From positions 62,001 through 126,000 of the forward strand of contig NZ_BOOA01000014.1 of the NCBI RefSeq assembly GCF_016862995.1: DNA of 64,000 nt. Reading direction: 5' to 3'. Numbering within the stretch: position 1 is the stretch's first letter; each line of letters begins with the position of its first letter. A program made the translations under genes and the position numbers. The notes under the pieces were generated by a model. It saw only the letters and a program-made list of their open reading frames with translations. It made no database searches and was not told where the DNA came from. Of this stretch, positions 16,873 through 25,067 are shown in pieces. This DNA is from Acrocarpospora phusangensis. GTDB taxonomy: Bacteria; Actinomycetota; Actinomycetes; Streptosporangiales; Streptosporangiaceae.

Positions 16873-17421
16873 TCAGTGCGGTTCGCGGTGTCTTCGGCGG
16901 AAGGCTTTGACCTTGGCGCGGTTGCCGCATTCCGACATGCCGCACCACTGGCGGTTCCCGCCGCGTGAGGAGTCGATGTAGAGGCGGGTGCAGTCGGTGT
17001 TGGCGCATCGTTTGATCCGGCCGAAGTCGGGGTCGCCGAGCAGGTCGAGCAGGTCGGCGGCGAGTGTCGCGAGCAGGCCGGACAAGGTGCCCTCGCGGCG
17101 GGTGCTCCCGTCGGGTAGCAGCGTGGGCACGAGCCGGGGGCGCGTCGCGTGCGCGTTGAGCAGGTCCACGTCCGCTTCCGTCGGGGGCCGGTCCTCCAGG
17201 CGGGCCCACACGGTGCGGTAGACGGCCTCCCGCACCTCGACCGCCTCGGCGAGATCCCGCGCGGTGAACTCGGGCGTCTCATCCAGCAGTCCGGCGGCCC
17301 GCGTCCATTCGGCCAGGCTCGCGGGAGAAAGCAACTGCTCCTCCGGTACGGCGCTGCGGCGCCACTTCCGCGTCCCGACGTAATCGAGGCAGGGGCGCCC
17401 GCTGACGAAGACAAATCCCAT
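16873..17421 (-). CDS. CGNR zinc-finger transcriptional regulator
   Basis: This 182-residue protein belongs to the ABATE-CGNR family. The N-terminal alpha-helical ABATE domain starts FVSGRPCLDYVGT. The C-terminal treble-clef finger has CANTDCTRLYIDSS followed by QWCGMSECGNRAKVKAFRR, with the diagnostic CGNR and four zinc cysteines. I chose the ATG at 17421 (MGFVFVSG) over 17457 because the family begins directly before the conserved FVSGRPCLD. It is divergent from the DinB-PatB gene and their shared promoter is packed with inverted repeats, so it probably controls that gene and itself. Confidence 0.9.
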   Translation of the reverse strand: MGFVFVSGRPCLDYVGTRKWRRSAVPEEQLLSPASLAEWTRAAGLLDETPEFTARDLAEAVEVREAVYRTVWARLEDRPPTEADVDLLNAHATRPRLVPTLLPDGSTRREGTLSGLLATLAADLLDLLGDPDFGRIKRCANTDCTRLYIDSSRGGNRQWCGMSECGNRAKVKAFRRRHREPH

Positions 17422-17483
17422 GTAACTAGCTTGACAGGTTACTGGTTCGGCATGCAAGCATGGTAACCATGCTAGATGGTTAC
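17422..17483. promoter_or_regulatory. Divergent promoter with overlapping palindromes
   Basis: It contains TTGACA at 17431-17436, the perfect 7-bp inverted repeat GCATGGT-A-ACCATGC (17458-17472) and the overlapping 8-bp repeat GTAACCAT-GCTAG-ATGGTTAC (17463-17483). GTTAC/GTAAC half sites also occur at 17422-17443. The palindromes cover the putative start of the plus-strand gene. They are likely CGNR-protein operators. Confidence 0.55.
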
Positions 17484-19388
17484 GGAGCCGCCGAAGTGAC
17501 GCTCACCTGCGAAGATTTCCTCTTCTTCGCCGAGCGCGCGGTGACGGGAATGAGTGAGATCCTCGGCGAACTGGGCGACGAACTGGCCAACACCCGGCCC
17601 GCCCTGCCCGGCGCCAACACCCCCTTCGCCCTGCTCACCCACTGCCTCGGGGTCATGGAGTACTGGGGCGGCCACCTGGTGGCCGGCCGCACCGTCGTAC
17701 GTGACCGCGCAGCCGAATTCCACGCCACCGGTCCCGTCAACGCCCTCCAAGCCCGAGCCACCCAAGCCCTGGCCACCCTCCGGGCCGACATCCACTCCTC
17801 CCAGCCGTTCGCACCCCTGCACGAGCAGCCCGACCCCGCAGTGCTCGGCCCCCTCCGCGAACTCACCCGCGACTCCGCCCTGCAACACCTCTACGAGGAA
17901 CTGGCCCAGCACCACGGCCAAATGCAGATCATGCGCGACACCCTCCTCACAACCCACCCGCCCACCCCACCAAGTCACCCCGGCCACCCCAGCCACCCAC
18001 CCAGCCGACCGCTCGCACCGAGCCCGCAGCGCTTGCCGCCAAGTCCGTCGCCCGTGTCGAGCCCGTCGAGCGCAGGTCCGCTGAATCCCGCGAGCCCGCC
18101 GAACTCGTCACCACGTCTGTCGCTCGTGTCGAGCCCTCCCAACACAAGTCCGCTTGACCCATCGAGCGCAGAGCGGGCAGAGCGTCCCAATCCAATCGAC
18201 GCGCCCATTGACTGGCTGCGCTCCAAGCGCGGCGTGAAGTGGCATCGCCCCGGACCCCTGCTGCTGCCCGCGTGGGTCGCCGACATGGACTTCCCGCTCG
18301 CCCCGGTGATCGTTGACGCGATTCGGGAGAGCCTTGCCCGAGGCGACGTCGGCTACCCCGACTGGGACGGCCACCCCCTGGCCGAGGCGTTCGCCGGGCG
18401 CATGCACCAGCGTTTCGGCTGGCAGCCGGACCCCGGTCAGGTGCGGGGCGTCACCGACCTCATCCAAAGCCTCCAGCTGACCCTGACGCTGCTCACCGAA
18501 CCCGGTGACGGCGTGGTCGCGTTCACGCCCAACTATCCGCCGTTCCTGCGGACCCTGGAGACGATGCGGCGCCCGCTCATCGCGGCACCCCTCGAAATCG
18601 GTGCCGACGGCCTCTGGACGTGGGACCACGACCTGCTGGAACAGCGCGTACGAACGCGGGGCGCGAAAGTGTTGCTGCTGGTGAACCCGCACAACCCCAC
18701 CGGCAAGGTCTTCACCACCGCCGAACTCGAGCGCGTGGCCGATCTGGCCGGCCGGTACGACCTCGTCGTGATCAGTGACGAGATCCACGCCGACCTCGCC
18801 CACGCCCCGCACCGGCACCGCCCGTTCGCCGCCCTGGACGAGCGCACGGCAGCCCGCACGGTCACCGTGACGTCGGCGTCGAAGGCGTTCAACATCGCCG
18901 GCCTGCGCACCGCGGTCGCCCACGTCGGCCCGGCCGCGCTGCGAGAGGCATGGGACGCCCAGCCGCCCGACCTGTTCGGCGCCACCAACGTGCTCGGCGT
19001 CGAAGCCACCCTCGCGGCGTGGACCCACGGCGACGAATGGCTCACCGCCATCGCCGCCCACCTCCGGCACCAGCGCGACCACGTCGCCGCCCGGATCGCC
19101 GCCATGCCTGGCCTGGACACGGTCACGCCAGACGCCGGCTATCTGGCGTGGCTCGACTGCCGGACCGCCGACCTCGGCGAGGAGGCCGCCGCCTGGTTCC
19201 GCCGCCACGCCCGCGTCGAACTCAGCACCGGCAGCGAATTCGGATCCGGCGACCTCGGATCCGTCGACGAGTCCCGCGCCCGCCTGAACTTCGCCACCAC
19301 CCGCGAGGTGCTCGACCTGATCCTCGATCAGATGGCCGCCGCACTGCACCTCCACCGGACAAGCCAAAGCTCACCGGCCACGAGGTGA
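17460..19388 (+). CDS. Fusion of a DinB/DUF664-like domain with a PatB/MalY-type C-S lyase (aminotransferase fold)
   Basis: This is a 642-residue open frame. Residues 1-165 form a DinB-like four-helix domain with the expected histidines (LLTHCLGVMEYW near 61 and AQHHGQMQIMRD near 151-152), the fold of thiol-dependent S-transferases. Residues 166-245 are a Pro/Ser-rich linker. Residues 246-642 are a PatB/MalY-type PLP enzyme with LLPAWVADMDFPL, GYPDWDGH, NPHNPTGK, Asp440 in VISDEIHADL and the PLP lysine Lys475 in TSASKAFNIAGLR. One protein could thus transfer a thiol and cleave a cysteine S-conjugate. The start is uncertain: ATG 17460 and ATG 17469 both lie within operator palindromes. The linker may hide an old frame change (see findings). 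Confidence 0.8.
   Translation: MVTMLDGYGAAEVTLTCEDFLFFAERAVTGMSEILGELGDELANTRPALPGANTPFALLTHCLGVMEYWGGHLVAGRTVVRDRAAEFHATGPVNALQARATQALATLRADIHSSQPFAPLHEQPDPAVLGPLRELTRDSALQHLYEELAQHHGQMQIMRDTLLTTHPPTPPSHPGHPSHPPSRPLAPSPQRLPPSPSPVSSPSSAGPLNPASPPNSSPRLSLVSSPPNTSPLDPSSAERAERPNPIDAPIDWLRSKRGVKWHRPGPLLLPAWVADMDFPLAPVIVDAIRESLARGDVGYPDWDGHPLAEAFAGRMHQRFGWQPDPGQVRGVTDLIQSLQLTLTLLTEPGDGVVAFTPNYPPFLRTLETMRRPLIAAPLEIGADGLWTWDHDLLEQRVRTRGAKVLLLVNPHNPTGKVFTTAELERVADLAGRYDLVVISDEIHADLAHAPHRHRPFAALDERTAARTVTVTSASKAFNIAGLRTAVAHVGPAALREAWDAQPPDLFGATNVLGVEATLAAWTHGDEWLTAIAAHLRHQRDHVAARIAAMPGLDTVTPDAGYLAWLDCRTADLGEEAAAWFRRHARVELSTGSEFGSGDLGSVDESRARLNFATTREVLDLILDQMAAALHLHRTSQSSPATR
18043..18160 (+). repeat. 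Imperfect direct repeat encoding the fusion linker
   Basis: Blocks 18043-18088 and 18115-18160 (46 nt each) share GTC-GTCGC-CGTGTCGAGCCC and a later AAGTCCGCT/AGGTCCGCT segment. The duplication accounts for much of the Pro/Ser-rich linker between the DinB and PatB domains. Confidence 0.55.
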
Positions 19389-19434
19389 GTGAACGGCGAA
19401 GAGGCCAAGAAGCCCTGACGAGTCGGCCGCGCTC

Positions 19435-19491
19435 GGCGCCGGTACGGCGAGAACTGACCACGCGCGTTAACGGCGCCGGACAACGGCGAGA
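19435..19491 (+). repeat. Dispersed repeat, copy B
   Basis: A 57-nt block matches copy A (16803-16858) over GGCGCCGGT-CGGCGAGAA, CGCGTT-ACGGCGCCGGA and CGGCGAGA, with only the short spacers differing. It lies just downstream of the DinB-PatB gene. Confidence 0.7.
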
Positions 19492-19521
19492 AGTCGGCTT
19501 TGGCCCGTCTGATAGCCCGCG

Positions 19522-20718
19522 CTAGACGCGTACGGGGAGGGTTTCGAGGCCGTGGAGGAGCATGGCGCCGCGCCAATGGAGGGTGGAGGCGGGGGAGACG
19601 GTCAGGTGGGGGAAGCGGGTGAAGAGGGCGCGGAGGGCGATTTCGGCTTCCAGGCGGGCGAGGGGGGCGCCTACGCAGTGGTGGGCGCCGTGGCCGAAGG
19701 CGAGGTGGCCGGTGGCGTCCTGGTCGACGCGGAGGTGTTCGCCGTGGGGGAAGCGGCGGTCGTCGCGGTTGGCGCCGGCCAGGGAGATGAGGACGAAGTC
19801 GTTCTCGGGGATGGGGGTGCCGCCGATCTCGGTGGCGCGCAGGGCGAAGCGGACGGTGGCGAGCGTGATGGGGCCGTCGTAGCGGAGGAACTCCTCGATG
19901 GCGGAGGGCAGGAGTTCTGGACGGGTTCGTAGCAGGTCCCGTTGGCCGGGGTTCTGGTCCAGGGCGAGTACGGCGTTGCCGATGAGGTTGACCGTTGTTT
20001 CGTGTCCGGCCACCAGCAGCAGGAAGGCCATGGCCAGCATCTCGCGGTCGTTCAGAGGGTCGTCTTCGGCTGTGATCAGGTCGCTGAGCAGGTCGTCGGA
20101 TGGGGCGGCGCGTTTGGCGGCGATGAGCTGTCCGAGGTAGCCCGCGATCGCCATGGCCGCCGCGCCGGCCTGCTCGGAGTTCAGCCTGGCCATCGCGGTC
20201 GACCACGACCGGAAGTCGTCCTGGTCTTCCTTGGGTACGCCGAGCAGCTCGCAGATGACGGTGATCGGCAGCGGGAACGCGTACACGGAGAGGAGGTCGG
20301 CTTCGCCGAGGGCGGCCAGGTCGTCGAGGAGGGTGGCGGCGATCTGCTCGATCCGGGGGCGGAGTTCGCGTACGCGGCGGCTCGTGAAGGCACGGCCGAT
20401 CTGGCGGCGCAGCCGGGTGTGCTCGGGCGGGTCGGTGTTGAGCATGTGCTCCGACAGCGCGCCGCCGAGTTCGAGCCCGGCCACGGCCAGCGTGTACGGG
20501 TCGAAGCGGGCGCGGGCGGTGTGGATGTCCTTGCTGAGGGCCGGGTCGGTCAGGGCGTCGCGGGCTTCCTGGTAGCGGGTCACCATCCACATGCGCTGGC
20601 CTTGGGGGGTGAGGATCTGCCGTACCGGGCCGGTCTCGCGCAGCAGCGCGAAGGCCCGGTGCTGGTCCTGGAGGAAGTCGGGTCCGAGGTCGTGGGGGGT
20701 CGTGGTCAACCGGAACAC
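19522..20718 (-). CDS. Cytochrome P450 (CYP107-like)
   Basis: This 398-residue soluble P450 has an I-helix oxygen motif LLLVAGHETTVNLIG, a K-helix EEFLRYDGP (ExxR) and the haem loop FGHGAHHCVGAPLARLE with the cysteine ligand. The extra TDPPEHTRLRRQIGRAFT motif is typical of actinomycete class I P450s that need ferredoxin partners. None is encoded nearby. No biosynthetic core gene is adjacent, so the substrate is unknown; a stand-alone hydroxylase for xenobiotics or a dispersed tailoring enzyme are both possible. Confidence 0.93.
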   Translation of the reverse strand: MFRLTTTPHDLGPDFLQDQHRAFALLRETGPVRQILTPQGQRMWMVTRYQEARDALTDPALSKDIHTARARFDPYTLAVAGLELGGALSEHMLNTDPPEHTRLRRQIGRAFTSRRVRELRPRIEQIAATLLDDLAALGEADLLSVYAFPLPITVICELLGVPKEDQDDFRSWSTAMARLNSEQAGAAAMAIAGYLGQLIAAKRAAPSDDLLSDLITAEDDPLNDREMLAMAFLLLVAGHETTVNLIGNAVLALDQNPGQRDLLRTRPELLPSAIEEFLRYDGPITLATVRFALRATEIGGTPIPENDFVLISLAGANRDDRRFPHGEHLRVDQDATGHLAFGHGAHHCVGAPLARLEAEIALRALFTRFPHLTVSPASTLHWRGAMLLHGLETLPVRV

Positions 20719-20891
20719 CTACCCGTTCACGTGGTGGCCGAGGTGATCTCAGTTTCGGCGAGTTCCCCGGGGCACGCCAGACGGACGGCAGCCGCACAAG
20801 TTGTCGGCGCTGTCAGGTAGAAATCCGGTTGACGGCTCCGACTCATTCCTGAGCGACCCCACTCCGGGGCCGCCGGAACAGGAGTGAGGAC

Positions 20892-21587
20892 ATGACCAAG
20901 GTGACGGCACAGATGTCGGTGTCCCTGGACGGCTTCTACGCGGGCCCGCGGTTCGGCGGCGAGCCGGGGGACTGGCTGGAGTCGGCGGAGAGCGCGGGCT
21001 TCTTCCGGGTCACCCGATGGGTGATCGACGCCATGGCCTGGCGGGAACGGCAGGGCTTCGCGGGCGGCGAGCAGGACACCGCATCGGAGATCATCGCGGA
21101 GACGTTCGCCGCCGCGGGGGCGTACGTGATGGGACGGCGCATGGCGGACGGCGGCGAGATCCCCTGGGGCGACGAGCCGCCCTTCCGCGCGCCGGTCTTC
21201 GTCGTCACCCACCGCTCCCGCGACACCCTCGTACGCCGGGGCGGCACCAGCTTCACCTACGTGACCGACGGCGTCGCCAGCGCCATCGAGCAGGCGCGAT
21301 CCGTCGCGGGCGGCAAGAACGTGGCGATCGCCGGCGGCGGCGAACTCCTCCGCCACGTGCTCAAAGCGGGATTGCTGGACGAACTGGAACTGCACATCGT
21401 CCCGGTCGTGCTCGGCACAGGCATGCGCCTGCTCGACGCCGACCTCGACCTCGCCGACAAGGAAGCCATCGAACTCACCCCCATCAGAGTGATCCACACC
21501 TCCCAGGCCACCCACATCCGCTACGCCGTCAACGGCCGCGCCGCCCTCCTCCTCGACGACCGCGGCAGCGGCTCCGGCACGCCGTAA
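20892..21587 (+). CDS. Dihydrofolate reductase-like (RibD C-terminal domain) protein
   Basis: This 231-residue protein has a DHFR/RibD-C fold. It has the N-terminal strand VTAQMSVSLDGFYAGP, the NADPH-region AAAGAYVMGRRM, VFVVTHRSRDTLVRRGGT and the dinucleotide-binding GGKNVAIAGGGELLRHVLKAG, followed by DELELHIVPVVLGTGMRLL. Members reduce pterin- or riboflavin-like substrates or are of unknown specificity; it is not the essential folA. GGAGTGAGGAC precedes the ATG. It is probably monocistronic, divergent from the P450. Confidence 0.88.
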   Translation: MTKVTAQMSVSLDGFYAGPRFGGEPGDWLESAESAGFFRVTRWVIDAMAWRERQGFAGGEQDTASEIIAETFAAAGAYVMGRRMADGGEIPWGDEPPFRAPVFVVTHRSRDTLVRRGGTSFTYVTDGVASAIEQARSVAGGKNVAIAGGGELLRHVLKAGLLDELELHIVPVVLGTGMRLLDADLDLADKEAIELTPIRVIHTSQATHIRYAVNGRAALLLDDRGSGSGTP

Positions 21588-21607
21588 CTCAGGGGCGCCT
21601 GAAGAAT

Positions 21608-21636
21608 CCGGTCGCTTCTCGCCACACCGGTGCCAA
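21608..21636 (-). repeat. Half copy (C) of the dispersed repeat, inverted
   Basis: The complement of this stretch reads TTGGCACCGGTGTGGCGAG-AAGCGACC, matching the first half of copy A (16801-16829) with a few changes. Confidence 0.5.
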
Positions 21637-21734
21637 GAGAAGCAGGCCCAGTCCGACAGCCGTCCCGGAGAAAGCCGCTGCCATGGGCGGGGCCGGGCGG
21701 GGCTGGTCCGTGGCACGCAGGCGGGCAAGCGGTG

Positions 21735-22682
21735 TCAGCCCGTCGTCGAGAAGGCCCCCGCGACGGGGGAGGCAGGGCGGGCGTGGTCGGCGGCGGCGCG
21801 GAGGCCGGTGAGGACGCGGCGGATGAGGGGGTGTTCGTCGGCGCCCCGGCGTACGGCGGCGAAGACGCGGCGGGAGGCGGGGGCGCCGGCGACGGGGAGC
21901 ATGACGACGGCGGGCAGGTCGACGCCGCGGAGGGCGGAGCGGGGGACGAGGGCGACGCCCGCGCCGGCTCCGGCCAGGGCGGCGACGGCGCGGAAGTCGT
22001 CGGAGAAGTGGGCGACCTTGAGCTGGAATCCGGCGGATTCGCAGGCGAGCGCGACCACGTCGTGGCAGGGGTTGTTCGCGTACGGGCCGATCCAGGACTC
22101 CTCGGCGAGGTCACGGAGGTCGACCTCGGCGGCCTCCGCCAGGCGGTGCCCGCGCGGCAGGACGGCGTCGAACGGCTCGGCGTAGAGGGGGACGCGGGTC
22201 AGCCGCTGGTCGTCCTGGGGAGGCGCGCCCCGGTACTCGACCGCGACCGCGATGTCGGCCTGCCCGTCCAGGACCATCACCAGGCTGGCGTCGCCCTCCG
22301 AGTCCCTGACCCGCAGCCGGATGAGGGGCGCGGTGTCGGCCAGCCCGGCCATGGCGGGCGCGACCACGGTGGCGATGCCGGTCGGGAAGGAGGCGAGGGT
22401 GACCTCGCCCGCTTCGCCGCCGCTGTAGGCGGCCAGTTCCGCCTCGGCGCGTTCGATCTGGGCGAGGATCATGTTCCCGTGGACGACGAGGATCTGCCCG
22501 GCCGCCGTCAGCGTGACGCCCCGGCCGTCACGCAGCAGCAGCTGGTGGCCGACCTCGTGTTCGAGGGCCACCAGCTGCTGGGAGACGGCGGACGGCGTCA
22601 GGTACAGCGCGGCGGCGGCGGCCGTCACCGTGCCGTGGTCCGCCACGGCCCGCAGGGTGCGCAGTCTGCGGGAGTCGATCAT
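21735..22682 (-). CDS. LysR-family transcriptional regulator
   Basis: This 315-residue protein begins with a LysR winged helix (MIDSRRLRTLRAVADHGTVT, LTPSAVSQQLVALEHEVG) and continues into a periplasmic-binding-protein-like effector domain (VTLASFPTGIATVVAPAMAGL, GVALVPRSALRG). The ATG at 22682 lies 4 nt after the kbl stop, so it is translated as the third gene of a tdh-kbl-lysR operon. It therefore may sense threonine, glycine or a related metabolite and control the operon. An upstream in-frame start inside kbl is rejected because the DNA-binding domain begins here. Confidence 0.9.
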   Translation of the reverse strand: MIDSRRLRTLRAVADHGTVTAAAAALYLTPSAVSQQLVALEHEVGHQLLLRDGRGVTLTAAGQILVVHGNMILAQIERAEAELAAYSGGEAGEVTLASFPTGIATVVAPAMAGLADTAPLIRLRVRDSEGDASLVMVLDGQADIAVAVEYRGAPPQDDQRLTRVPLYAEPFDAVLPRGHRLAEAAEVDLRDLAEESWIGPYANNPCHDVVALACESAGFQLKVAHFSDDFRAVAALAGAGAGVALVPRSALRGVDLPAVVMLPVAGAPASRRVFAAVRRGADEHPLIRRVLTGLRAAADHARPASPVAGAFSTTG

Positions 22683-22686
22683 CCAG

Positions 22687-23895
22687 TCAGTCCTCCAGCG
22701 CGTCTCTGGCGGCGGTGAAGGCCGCCACGGCACGCTCGACGTCGTCGGTGCTGTGGCCCGCCGACAGCTGCACGCGGATGCGCGCCCGGTCGCGCGGCAC
22801 GACCGGGTACGAGAAGCCGATCGCGTACACACCGTACTCCAGCAGCAGGTCAGCGATGCGCCCGGCCCGTTCGGCGTCGCCGATCATGACGGGGACGATG
22901 GGGTGCTCGCCGGGCAGCAGGTCGAAGCCCGCGGCGGTCATCCGGGTGCGGAACAGGGCGGTGTTGGCCCGCAGCCGGTCGCGCAGGGCCCGGCCCCGGC
23001 CGGTGGTCTCGTCGGTGAGCAGGTCCAGGACCTTCAGCGAGCCGGCCGCGATGACGGGGGCCAGCGAGTTGCTGAACAGGTAGGGCCGCGAGCGCTGCCG
23101 CAGCAGCGCCACGATCTCGGCGCGGGCGGCGACGTAGCCGCCGGACGCGCCGCCGAGCGCCTTGCCGAGCGTGCCGGTGACGATGTCGACGCGGTCCATC
23201 ACGCCGTGCAGTTCGTGGGTGCCGCGGCCGTTCTCGCCGACGAAGCCGACGGCGTGGGAGTCGTCCACCATGACCATGGCGTCGTGGCGTTCGGCCAGGT
23301 CGCAGATCTCGTCGAGGGGGGCGATGTAGCCGTCCATGGAGAAGACGCCGTCGGTGACGATCAGCCGGCGGCGGGCGCCGGAGGCGTCCTTGAGCTGCTT
23401 CTCCAGGTCGGCCATGTCGCGGTTGGCGTACCGGAGGCGGCGGGCCTTGGACAGGCGGACGCCGTCGATGATGCTGGCGTGGTTGAGGCTGTCGGAGATG
23501 ACCGCGTCGCGTTCGTCGAGCAGCGTCTCGAAGACGCCGCCGTTGGCGTCGAAGCAGGAGCTGTAGAGGATCGTGTCCTCGCTCCCCAGGAAGGCGGAGA
23601 GACGTGCTTCGAGTTCCTTGTGTACTTCCTGGGTGCCGCAGATGAAGCGGACCGAGGCCATGCCGTAGCCCCAGCGGTCCAGCGACTCCTTGGCGGCGGC
23701 GACGATCTCGGGATCGTCGGCGAGGCCGAGGTAGTTGTTGGCGCAGAAGTTCAGCACCTCGCCGGGGCGGCCGCCGGCGGTGACGCCGACCAGGGAGCTC
23801 TGCGGGGTGCCGATCACCCGCTCCGGCTTGTGCAGGCCGGCGGCCCGGATCTCGTCGAGGGTGGTGCGCAGGTCGGCGCGTACGGAGTCGAACAT
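22687..23895 (-). CDS. kbl: Glycine C-acetyltransferase (2-amino-3-ketobutyrate CoA ligase)
   Basis: This 402-residue PLP enzyme of the alpha-oxoamine synthase family cleaves 2-amino-3-ketobutyrate with CoA to glycine and acetyl-CoA. It shows [29 protein letters not shown], the aspartate of [18 protein letters not shown] and the PLP lysine in [17 protein letters not shown]. Its length matches E. coli Kbl (398). It lies directly downstream of threonine dehydrogenase, completing the two-step threonine-to-glycine pathway, and 4 nt before the lysR start. Confidence 0.96.
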   Translation of the reverse strand: MFDSVRADLRTTLDEIRAAGLHKPERVIGTPQSSLVGVTAGGRPGEVLNFCANNYLGLADDPEIVAAAKESLDRWGYGMASVRFICGTQEVHKELEARLSAFLGSEDTILYSSCFDANGGVFETLLDERDAVISDSLNHASIIDGVRLSKARRLRYANRDMADLEKQLKDASGARRRLIVTDGVFSMDGYIAPLDEICDLAERHDAMVMVDDSHAVGFVGENGRGTHELHGVMDRVDIVTGTLGKALGGASGGYVAARAEIVALLRQRSRPYLFSNSLAPVIAAGSLKVLDLLTDETTGRGRALRDRLRANTALFRTRMTAAGFDLLPGEHPIVPVMIGDAERAGRIADLLLEYGVYAIGFSYPVVPRDRARIRVQLSAGHSTDDVERAVAAFTAARDALED

Positions 23896-23925
23896 CGGGG
23901 TTCCTCGGATCGGTGGATGGGGTGG

Positions 23926-24954
23926 TCAGGCGGTCCAGTCGAGGATGATCTTGCCGCAGCGGCCGCCCGCCGCCTCGTCGAACGCGGCGTCGAAGTCCCG
24001 GTAGGAGTAGCGGCCGGTGATGACCGGGCGCAGGTTCAGGCCGCCCTCCAGCAGCACCGACATGGAGTACCAGGTCTCGAACATCTCCCGCCCGTAGATG
24101 CCCTTGAGGGTGATCATCGACGTGACGACCCGGGCGAAGTCGATCGGGAACTCCTCGGCGGGCAGGCCGAGCATGGCGATCCTGCCGCCGTGCGTCATGT
24201 TGGCGATCATGTCGCGGAGCGCCTCGGGGCGGCCGGACATCTCCAGTCCGACGTCGAAGCCCTCCCGCAGCCCGAGCCGCCGCTTGCCCTCCTCGATGGT
24301 GGCCGTGCGCACGTCCAGCGCCAGGCTCACCCCCATGCGCTCCGCCAGCCCCAGCCGGTACGGACTGACGTCCGTGATCATCACATGCCGCGCCCCCGCG
24401 TGCCTGGCCACCGCCGCGGCCATGATCCCGATCGGCCCCGCGCCCGTGACCAGCACGTCCTCGCCCACCACGGGGAACGACAGCGCGGTGTGCACCGCGT
24501 TCCCGAACGGATCGAAGATCGCGGCGACGTCCAGGTCCACCGGGACCCGGTGCACCCAGACGTTCGAGGCGGGCAGCGTCAGGTACTCGGCGAACGCGCC
24601 GTCCCTGCCGATGCCCAGCCCGATCGTGCTCCGGCAGAGGTGGCGCCGACCGGCCAGGCAGTTGCGGCACTTCCCGCAGACCAGGTGCCCTTCGCCGCTG
24701 ACCAGGTCGCCCGCCGCGACGTCCTGCACGCCGGGGGCGACCTCGACGACCTCGCCGACGAACTCGTGCCCCAGCACCCGCGGCGTCCGTACGGCCTGGC
24801 GGGCCCACGCGTCGTAGGTCCGGATGTGCAGGTCGGTCCCGCAGATGCCGGTGCGCAGCACCTTGATCAGCACCTCGCCCGGCCCCAGCTCGGGCTCCGG
24901 CACGTCCATGAGCCAGAGGCCGGCTTCCTCCTTGGCCTTGACCAGCGCTTTCAT
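23926..24954 (-). CDS. tdh: L-threonine 3-dehydrogenase
   Basis: This 342-residue zinc alcohol-dehydrogenase-family enzyme oxidises threonine to 2-amino-3-ketobutyrate with NAD+. It has the catalytic zinc motif GICGTDLHI and [11 protein letters not shown], the structural zinc cysteines in [30 protein letters not shown] and the Rossmann motif [12 protein letters not shown]. The length fits Tdh (341 in E. coli). The ATG at 24954 ([12 protein letters not shown]) matches the family start. The kbl gene follows 30 nt downstream. Confidence 0.95.
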   Translation of the reverse strand: MKALVKAKEEAGLWLMDVPEPELGPGEVLIKVLRTGICGTDLHIRTYDAWARQAVRTPRVLGHEFVGEVVEVAPGVQDVAAGDLVSGEGHLVCGKCRNCLAGRRHLCRSTIGLGIGRDGAFAEYLTLPASNVWVHRVPVDLDVAAIFDPFGNAVHTALSFPVVGEDVLVTGAGPIGIMAAAVARHAGARHVMITDVSPYRLGLAERMGVSLALDVRTATIEEGKRRLGLREGFDVGLEMSGRPEALRDMIANMTHGGRIAMLGLPAEEFPIDFARVVTSMITLKGIYGREMFETWYSMSVLLEGGLNLRPVITGRYSYRDFDAAFDEAAGGRCGKIILDWTA

Positions 24955-25067
24955 GACGTCCTCGACCTTCCCCCAAGCGATGGACCCAGCCTCCACACCC
25001 TGCCCCCCGCGCGGCGGCCGAGTCCATCGAGACTTTCTTAACCGCCCCAGCAGCGCAGCTTCACGCG

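Noticed and set aside
19522-21587. A secondary-metabolite cluster around the P450
   Set aside because: No PKS, NRPS, terpene, RiPP or other core gene is adjacent, and the neighbours have unrelated roles.
22471-25041. 856-codon plus-strand frame opposite kbl and tdh
   Set aside because: The composition is the usual antisense pattern (Val/Gly/Asp/His). The real genes are on the minus strand with full catalytic motifs.
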